A stretch of 27,620 bases of DNA. It comes from Pigoraptor vietnamica (Eukaryota; Opisthokonta; Filasterea). Made by a program: the position numbers and the translations under genes. The first letter of the stretch is position 1. Each line of letters opens with the position of its first letter. Under the pieces are notes generated by a model. The model saw only the letters and a program-made list of their open reading frames with translations. It was not told the DNA's origin and made no database searches. This document shows, one piece after another, positions 21,001 to 27,620 of this stretch. The stretch is from the NCBI GenBank assembly GCA_943704525.1, contig CALSCQ010001124.1, positions 1 to 27,620 of the forward strand, written 5' to 3'.

Positions 21001-24000
21001 TCGCTGTTCTGGAATGTACATGTTATGGCCACTGAATTGCAAAACGACTCACTTGTCATCCAGGTATGATGCCGACGCGGACGTCCTTGTGCTTGCGCTG
21101 CACGCGGGCTTTGGGGACGATCCCTCGCGCACACTGCGTGAGCACACGGAGGCGAGCCTGGCCACCCGTGTCGGCTTTCGGTAAGAATGATCTTCTATAG
21201 TATGCCACTTTGTGCGTGTTGTGTGTGCAGGATAAGATGGCTATCTCTCGTCATCGCCATACGTCCACTTACGTTGCCTCTTCGCAGTAATTTTCTTCAG
21301 CACATCCACGGCACAGAGTGGAACTCCCCCGGCTGCGTCGGCTACGACATCGGCGACGCCGTCGTTCGCCTCGACGACGAGTCCTCCCGCGTGTACGTCC
21401 CGGACGGGACCGTCATCGCCTCAACGCGCCAGCAATTTCCCTGGGATTCACGGCCCGTCGTGCGCACGTCCCTCGCTTCCGACGGTCACGTGGTGTCGCT
21501 GCACTCGAACTGCGCCGGCGCGCCCATGCCTCTTGTGCGCCCGAACGGCAGCGCAGCTGGGCGCAAGGACAAGGGCGCGGTGGCCACCGCCTCACTCGTC
21601 GACGGTGCCGTTCTCTCGCTGTCCGCGGACGGGACGGCCTTTTTCACGACGCCCGATGGCGTGACGGTGGACCTGTCGTGTCCTTCGCTCGTCCGCCTCA
21701 CGCCGGCGCGTCGCGTGCGCAGCGCCAAAGAGGAGCTGACGCCTGCGTGCAAGCAAGAGGTGATGAGGACGCTGCTGCAGGACGGGACGACCAGCCGCCA
21801 CTTTGCGGATGGCACGCTCGAGATCCTTCTTCCGGACGGTGCGATGTGCGTGCGTGGCGAGGACGGCGTGTGGATGACGACGCTTTCCGACGGGCGTAAG
21901 GAGCGGCGCTCAGCCGACGGCGTCCTTCGCGAGATGCTTCCCCGTCTGAACTGCAGCTGGTCTCGGGATTACCACACGGGCGATACGGTGCAGGCGCGCG
22001 ACGACGGCGTCATCATGGTGACCCGAAAGTGCGGATCGGTCGTCGTGCAACACGCCGACGGCACACGCATCACCCGCTTTGGACAGGACTCGGCGCAGGT
22101 CCCTGGCAGCATTCGTGTCGAGTGCGAAGGGTACCCGTCGGTGACGTTTGACCCTCCCGACCCGGCCACAGAAGAGGCACGGCGCACGTTCGCCCTGGAT
22201 TCCGCGGCTCCGTCGCGTGCCACGGAGAGCCCCGTCTTTGCGTCCCCCCAACCCACCATCGCCGCGCAGCCGCAGCCGCCGCAATCGCCAATGGTGAGAC
22301 CCGTGGAATCGGTTGTGGCTGCTCCGTCGCCGCCTCCGAAGCCGGGCTCTGCGAGCGCGTCGGGAAGCCTCAAACCCAGCGGTATTCTCAAGAGCTCGGC
22401 GAATGTCGCCGGCAATAACAGTGCGTCGATGGCAACTACGCCCGTCCCGCAGCCCGCCCTCTCGCCTGTCCAGGCGTCGCGGCCACCCTCAACGGACCCA
22501 TCGACCGCCGCGTCAACTGCGAACCTCGCCGGCAAGGGCATTTCGCCCATTCCTGAGCGGTCGGCGGTCATCCCTATGCCTGAGATTGCGCCGGTGCCGC
22601 GATCGGTCGTCTGCGCCAACGGCACGCGCATCGAATCGGACGTCCTCCTCGGCCGCTTGGTGCTCTCGAACACGGCCGGCCTCGTGCTTGCGTACGACCG
22701 CGCGTTTGGCGAACTGCAGTTTTTGCCGCAGTTGCCACCCGGCGGGGACGTTGCGTTGCAGGGCCCACGCGTGTTTCCGGAGAACGGCGAGGCGTCCGTC
22801 GGCGTCTACCGCTTCTCTCTGGCGGATGGTTCTGTGCGCTGCCTGAGCGAAGATGGCCGTCTGTACGCCGTCTCGCCCGACGGCGTCGTCAGCGTCGCCT
22901 GCGCGAGTGAGGGAGAGGGGACCAACTCTGCCGGTTCAGTCGTGTCTCTGCCTCCTGGCCGTGTGGACCCGCATGCGCCGCGTGTGTTTGTCGTGCACCA
23001 CGACGGCAGCGCGTTTGAGCTACTTCGCGCGACCGATGTCTCTCGCTTTGTGACTGCGGCGGCAACGGAACCGAGCACGGTCGTTCTGCGGGAGCGGTTC
23101 GAGGGAGACATCTCGACAGACGCCATCAACGCACTCTTGGGCGTGGAGGAGACGATCACCGTGCTGAGTGTTCCGGAAATTCTCAGGCCGCAGTACTATG
23201 CGGACAGTGCAATTGTGCCCGTTGGCTTCACCTCGACCGCCCGCCGTGCGTACGCAAGGTTCGAAGCGCTTCCAGTGCCAAAGTCGATCGAGGTCACGCA
23301 AATTGCACTGCGACGGACCGTGACCCCCGACCGGCTCTCCCAGATTGCGGCGTGTGTGGAGCGATACCGCGCGCTCGTCGAGGAGAGGGAGAGGGAGAAG
23401 GAGCGTGAGAGGGAAAGAGAGCGCGAGAGAGAGCGCGAGCAGGCCGCTGCTGCCGCCGCTGCGGGCGACGCCGCGGTAAATCCGGACGCACCCGCTACCT
23501 CTTCCGAGCCCGCGCCGCCCCAAACGCCTCAGCCTGCCGAGGGCACCCCCAATCTGCGTGCACGCGACTCGGTCGTTAACATGCGCAACATTCGCCGTCG
23601 CTTTTCCGTCTCTTCCGCTGCGCCGCCCCCGCCCGACACCCTCGACGCCGGCGTCCAGTACATGGAGGAACTGGAGCGCCGCCGTGCCGCACGCGCGCTT
23701 GCGGAGGCACTTGAGCGCGAGCCTGGCGTGTCGGAGCGCATCAAGAACAACTGGCGTAGCCGCGCCCTCCCGCTGGGCTACGCGGCACGTGAGCGCCGGT
23801 GCTCTCATCCACCCCTCATATCGCCTGCCTCCATTGGCCTGCGCGATCCTATTCCGCCGTACTTTGCGAGCGAGGAAGGGCGCGCGTGGATTGAGGGACG
23901 CAGCGACCCCGTCCCGGAGGCCGCGTGCGAACACTCGCAGCCTTGCGATGGCGATGCGCGCGACTGCGATGCGACCGAGGCGTGCGCTGTGGTAACAGAG

Positions 24001-25259
24001 GCGCGGTCGGAGGAGGCGCCTGCTGAGAGTGGCGACGCCGGTTGTGACGGCGAAGGGGTGCCGGTCGTCGAGAACGACGTCACGGTGACCGAAGAACACC
24101 TGGACGGCGAGCACGTGACGTCGTCTGCTGCTGCGGAAGACAGGTCGTCTGACGCGGGCTCGTCGACCCGTCGCCCGCACCTGGACATCGAGGATGCGCC
24201 CAGCTTTGACGGGGAATCTGTGTCGTCTGTGCTCACGCCGCGCTCGGACGGCCGCCCGCACACGCCGACGCCGCACTCGCTCAACAACAGGCAGGCGCTT
24301 CCGCCCATCGCGAGCGCGCGCGGGCACGAAGACGACGCGGCGGACCGTCGCGGATCGGCCAGCCCCGTTCCTTCGCAGTCGAGCGGCCACAACATGAACG
24401 CGAGCGCCAACAAGGGCGCGCGGGTACCTTCGTCTTCGCCTTCGCCGAGCAGCGCGCGTTCGAGGCCGAAAAGCCTCGACTTTGACGTGGCTGGCTCGCC
24501 GCGGCGCACGAAGGTGAAGCTCCCCCCGGCCATCCTGTCGTCGAAAACGAACGCCATGCCAAACGAGCGCGCGGCTATTGAGGAGTCTGGGCGCCGCAAG
24601 GTGCAGACGTCGTCGGTACTGCAGGCCGCCGTGCCGCCCCGCGGCTTTGAGGTGCGTAAGAGTCTCCGCTTTCTATCTCTTATCTCGCTGCGCGCTGAGT
24701 CGATGCAAGGTGTGGTGGGTCGTATGCTCACGTGACGCATTTTTGCGCGTAGGTGTACCCCGACCGCGTTGATTGCGGCGTGCTCCACCCCGGCACTGTC
24801 TGCCGTGTGCCCATCGCCCTCAAGAACGTGGGCCTTGACACGGCCCGCTTCAAGATACTCGCGCCCCCGGCATCGTCAGGGATCCGCGTGCTCTTCAATC
24901 CCGGACCGGTGCGTTGTTTGTGTGTCCGTGCGCAGATGTGTGCTTGAGTGTTGTGCGCTGAAAGACACGCGTGGCGTTGTTTTTTCTTGTGCGCTGTTTT
25001 TCTTGTTCGCGCACCGTCGCGCTGTTCTCACGCCCTTTATCCGCGTGCGCAGATTGCCGCCGGGATGCAGACGCAGCTTCAGGTCGAGCTGACGGCTGGC
25101 TCTGGGACGGTATCGCAGGAAATTGAGATTGTCACCGAGAGCGAGATATTCCGCATCCCTGTCACTGCGAGCGTGAGGCCGCGCCCACTGCCCCACACGA
25201 TTCCGGGCACGGCCGCGATGCCGGTGTCGCACGGCGATCACTCTCGCGTCCATCGATGA
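18093..25259 (+). CDS. SPAG17: SPAG17/PF6, central-pair apparatus protein
   Basis: SPAG17 (PF6 in Chlamydomonas) scaffolds the C1a projection of the axonemal central pair and is needed for normal beating. Ten exons: 18093-18215, 18331-18471, 18679-18834, 18985-19098, 19255-19351, 19464-20886, 21064-21180, 21288-24651, 24753-24908, 25053-25259 (TGA); 5,898 nt, 1,965 residues. Seen: a Lys-rich start MSKKEKPPKG; a basic low-complexity part (about 140-210); the conserved block with YRRLVDRVPDSAVGVGFLLD then CMLEQV; a poly-Ala and Pro-rich region (20200-20470); the family's many D-G hairpin motifs (FADGTLEILLPDG, QHADGTRITRF, LSEDGRLYAVSPDG) from about 730; an Arg-Glu repeat (23380-23440); a disordered acidic/Ser-rich part; and a C-terminal ASH/MSP-like domain (VYPDRVDCGVLHPGTVCRVP, then ALKNVGLDTARF). 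The start is the first ATG in frame with exon 1. Length is near that of other members. Identity is strong; the internal disordered region cannot be checked. Confidence 0.93.
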
Positions 25260-25591
25260 GCGTTCTCTCGTCCAGCGCAGCGGTTGTATTGCGTGCGCGT
25301 GTGCGCGTGTCACCTAATTGAAACTTCACAAGTTTGCACCATTTTGGCCCGACAGATGTCTGCCCACATGTACGCGTAAGGGCTCCAACACAGCAGTGCC
25401 TAGTTTCGGTGATTGCACTTCTGGCTCTTCTATGCGAGGCGTTGTCTCTCAAGTATTTCTGCAAGCGCCGGTGCGACGGCCATTCTCACATGAGGCACAA
25501 CAGAAGAGGGTGTGAGGCATTGTCTCTCAAGTATTACTGCAAGCACCGGTCGTGCGATGGCCATTCTCACCACGAGGCACAACGTATCGAT
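25260..25591. other. Convergent 3' region between SPAG17 and the MAPEG gene
   Basis: No gene is recognised. It contains the 3' ends of both transcripts and most of a 78-bp tandem duplication (25436-25603). The open frame through the duplication has no ATG at its start and is not taken as coding. Confidence 0.6.
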
Positions 25592-25603
25592 TCAGAAGAG
25601 GGC
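25436..25603. repeat. Diverged tandem duplication, period 78 bp
   Basis: Copy 1 (25436-25513) and copy 2 (25514-25603) share GAGGC-TTGTCTCTCAAGTATT, CTGCAAGC, GGCCATTCTCAC, GAGGCACAAC and CAGAAGAGGG. Copy 2 has small insertions. The far end of copy 2 includes the stop codon and last codons of the MAPEG gene. Confidence 0.9.
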
Positions 25604-26166
25604 GCGGACTTCGCGGCCGGCAAAGATGAAGAGGCACACGGATGCGCCAAGAAACAGCGTAAAACGCACGGGAATAAAATTGACGGTGGCCTGGTGTATG
25701 CTGTGGGCGACGCGGAAGGCGACGTAGGCCCACGCGAGGGCCACCGAGAAGGCGTCCGCTGTCCCCGCACTGTGGCTGTAGAAAACGAGGGCGTAGAAGA
25801 GCACCGGCTGCTCGTGCAGATGATTGTAATTGTCCGCCACCTGAAACGTGGAATGCGAGTGTCAGAGGTAGAGTAAATTGTACGGTTGTGCTTGCGTGTA
25901 TGTGGTGCATCACAGACACATTTTACACGTTAATGTTCAGCACACCGCAAAATACTTCAGAATTGTGCCCACGGAGAGCGATGGAAAACACCACCCACGT
26001 TGCGCGCCTCGCGCGGAAGCACGTTCAGCTCGGACTTGTCCTTCATTTTGGCGGGATCGATCTTTGCGCGCTGCATGGCGGGAAGGCGCGTCGCGTAGAG
26101 CCACACCCACATGACGTGTGTCCAGCACACGAGCGCAAGGGCTGGAACAAGCACCGGCGCCACCAT
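25592..26166 (-). CDS. MAPEG-family membrane protein
   Basis: Two exons, 26166-25999 and 25840-25592 (TGA), joined in phase 0 across a 158-nt intron with a GTGGGT donor, giving 138 residues. The protein has four likely membrane helices: near the N-terminus (VAPVLVPALALVCWTHVMWV), after the central loop (PVLFYALVFYS), AFSVALAWAYVAFRVAHSIH, and RFTLFLGASVCLFIFAG. The loop NVADNYNHLHEQPVLFYALV spans the splice junction and matches the conserved Asn/Glu segment of MAPEG proteins, which in known enzymes helps bind glutathione. MAPEG includes microsomal glutathione transferases and leukotriene C4 synthase. This one most resembles the short MAPEG proteins common in bacteria, so the substrate is unknown. 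Membrane location is inferred. It converges with SPAG17 and shares a 305-bp divergent promoter with QCR8. Confidence 0.85.
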
Positions 26167-26471
26167 TCTCCTCTCAGTGCAGGTATGCGACCACAAAACT
26201 CTCTCGTTTGAGAAAGAAATTCTGTTTTCAATCGAAGCTTGACCTCAAACGATTTGAACCTTCAAAAGCCACCACTTTGTCCGGACTCTAATGTTGTTGT
26301 CCAGACAGTCACGTGATGATGGCTCAAGAGGGTGTAAGGGGGGTCAAGGGGGGTCTTTCTGTGTGTGAGATGCACCAACTCAGTCGAAACTAAGCGCCCA
26401 GTGCTTTCAAACCTTTGGACTTCCGTCACACCCATTTCCGTTCGTGCTTGCGAGAGGACGAGGGCGCGAGA
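26167..26471. promoter_or_regulatory. QCR8: Divergent promoter region of the MAPEG gene and QCR8
   Basis: Three hundred and five bases without a gene. It contains an AT-richer stretch at 26205-26300 and one GTCACGTG box (26308-26315), 157 bp before the QCR8 ATG. In budding yeast the QCR8 promoter is controlled by Cbf1/Cpf1 (CDEI, RTCACRTG) and Abf1, so the match is notable, though the distance between lineages is large. Confidence 0.5.
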
Positions 26472-27006
26472 ATGGGCGGCGCTCACAAGGCCTTTGGCAA
26501 CCTTGCGCGCGGCAAGCACTTTATTACGTTTGCGCTCTCGCCCTTTGAGCAGCGCGCGTTTGCCGGCGCATTCACCAAGGTGATTCCATCACGCGCTCGT
26601 GTGCACCCAAATCGCACACGAGTGTAGACGCACTCTCCTCTCCTCGCCGCCCCCTCTCTATTGTGGCGTGCACATTTACACGCACACACGCACCAATACA
26701 AGCACTCTTCCTTCGATTCTTATGCACAACCGCTGTCATGTCTCACTCAATTTTTGATGCGCTGTCGTCGTTGTGATGTGTGTGGGGATTCAACTCCCTC
26801 GCGAAAGCCTTCTCACCCTCGTCGGTTGTTTTTTTTTTGGTCAGGGGCTCGCAAACGTCGTGCGCCGCATGAAGCGCGGAGTGTTGGACGCCGCGCCTGG
26901 CCTCGGCACGGGCTATCTCATCTATTACTGGGGCAACGCGGAGCACGAGCGCCTCTCTCGCAAGCAGCCGGGCCAGTTCGATAACGAGGTCATCGAGCAC
27001 AAGTGA
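26472..27006 (+). CDS. QCR8: Ubiquinol-cytochrome c reductase subunit 8 (complex III)
   Basis: QCR8 (subunit VII/UQCRQ type) is a small subunit of the mitochondrial bc1 complex that crosses the inner membrane once and supports cytochrome b. Two exons, 26472-26579 and 26845-27006 (TGA), join in phase 0 and give 89 residues, the usual family size. Conserved features: FGNLARGKHFITFALSPFEQ then RAFAGAF in exon 1; RRMKRGVLDAAPGLGTGYLI and YYWGNAEHERLSRKQPGQFD in exon 2, the latter holding the membrane helix and the Arg-Lys-x-Pro tail. The intron (26580-26844) has a pyrimidine/T-rich tract before its CAG acceptor. No cleavable presequence is seen, as usual for this subunit. Confidence 0.9.
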
Positions 27007-27620
27007 AGAGGCGGTGCTATGTCGTTGATGGGAGTCGCGAGGACGAAGCGCGCGCGTGCGCACGGTTGAGTGCGGTGTTGCGCGTGGACGGAATTGTATG
27101 AGTGTGTATGTCTCCTGCGGATTCGCTTGCGGCCCTGGGCGAGCGGCGTCTGCGTGTGTATAATGTGGGTGCAGTGTCCGTGCCGCTGTGCGCACCGCGC
27201 ATGCACACACCAACCAACCCATGCAACACGTGCACGTGGACAGCCACTCGCACCTACATAGTACCATGTGCACGCACGAAGAAGCGCAAACAGCCACTCG
27301 CACCTACATAGTACCATGTGCACTCACTACCGCTCTGCACACATGTGCGTGTGTGTGTGCGTGTGTGTGTGTGTGCGCGCGCGCCTGCGGCGAAGCGCAA
27401 TGTTGCCTTATATCGCGAATGCTCGAGCTCGTCAGTGCGCAAGTGGATTGACATTCCTTTGTTCCTTTTGCCCCGACGCAGTTTCTGTGTGTCACGTGCC
27501 AGGCGAAGCCCGGGTGGCTGGGACGAGTGTGGAATGAAACTGCAAGCGTCAACGTGTGCCGCTGTTGCTGTTGTTACGTTCGAGTGAGGGGGGGGCGACC
27601 CAGTGTGTGCACGCACCCGG
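27007..27620. other. 3' flank of QCR8, repeats only
   Basis: No gene is recognised up to the window end. The region holds a 50-bp-period direct repeat (27241-27323), a short (GT)n/(CG)n tract (27340-27384) and a G-run near 27588-27595. Frames here have no recognisable protein features. A gene beginning beyond the window cannot be excluded. Confidence 0.55.
27241..27323. repeat. Perfect 33-bp direct repeat, period 50 bp
   Basis: CAGCCACTCGCACCTACATA followed by GTACCATGTGCAC occurs at 27241-27273 and 27291-27323 without mismatch. Perfect identity suggests a recent duplication. Confidence 0.95.

Noticed and set aside
23020-24390. A 456-codon open frame on the - strand inside SPAG17
   Set aside because: Antisense shadow of exon 8: Arg-rich, no domain, and the + strand frame matches SPAG17 throughout.
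25673-25678. AATAAA on the + strand as the SPAG17 poly(A) signal
   Set aside because: It lies 414 bp past the stop and inside the MAPEG coding exon, where the MAPEG frame explains the bases; it cannot be excluded but is not supported.
25334-25876. A Cys/His-rich 26-residue tandem repeat protein on the + strand
   Set aside because: It opens without an ATG and then runs antisense through the MAPEG exon; the Cys/His pattern comes from the 78-bp duplication.
1-27620. Transposons, virus-like elements, tRNA or rRNA genes, CRISPR arrays
   Set aside because: No transposase, reverse transcriptase or capsid-like frame, no terminal repeats, no tRNA-like fold and no spaced identical repeat array was seen by eye; dedicated searches were not possible.

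Overview
The window is nuclear DNA of a GC-rich, intron-rich eukaryote that almost certainly builds a motile cilium or flagellum. It carries a clear SPAG17/PF6 gene (central-pair apparatus), a mitochondrial complex III subunit and about 34 reconstructable spliceosomal introns. The code is standard: all six genes end in TGA and no TAA or TAG falls inside an exon. A free-living or parasitic flagellate protist fits best. I cannot name the lineage. An X-box-like site before SPAG17 would suit a lineage with RFX factors (animals, choanoflagellates, some amoebozoans and relatives), but that is only a hint.

Layout: (1) 399-3324 (+), a seven-bladed WD40 protein whose first exon lies upstream or is unrecognised. 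(2) 3686-14660 (-), a giant gene of eight exons and about 3,189 residues: seven cupredoxin-like repeats, a chitobiase C-terminal-type domain, a helical region, a Glu-Pro-rich tract, about 13 fibronectin type III domains and a C-terminal thioredoxin-like domain with a Cys-His-Ser-Ser site. (3) 15301-17785 (+), a tRNA dimethylallyltransferase in nine exons. (4) 18093-25259 (+), SPAG17/PF6 in ten exons, about 1,965 residues. (5) 25592-26166 (-), a small four-helix MAPEG-family membrane protein in two exons. (6) 26472-27006 (+), QCR8 of mitochondrial complex III in two exons. Genes 1/2 and 4/5 converge, 2/3 and 5/6 diverge, and 3/4 run head to tail. Exon joins were chosen by reading phase, and each of the five complete genes sums to a whole number of codons.

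The genes do not form an operon-like unit. SPAG17 is ciliary, QCR8 is mitochondrial, and the transferase has an Arg-rich N-terminus that could be a mitochondrial presequence. The giant Fn3/cupredoxin/thioredoxin protein is the best candidate for something undescribed. Its place beside SPAG17 is suggestive only.

Introns and spacers are full of simple sequence: (GT)n/(CA)n, (TTG)18, G/C runs of 12-34, a short TTAGGG-like stretch and several short tandem duplications. One duplication copies a 5' splice site five times, always in frame. Regulatory candidates are an X-box-like palindrome before SPAG17, three phased CACGTG boxes before the transferase and one RTCACGTG box before QCR8. I saw no rRNA, tRNA, transposon, virus-like element or CRISPR array.
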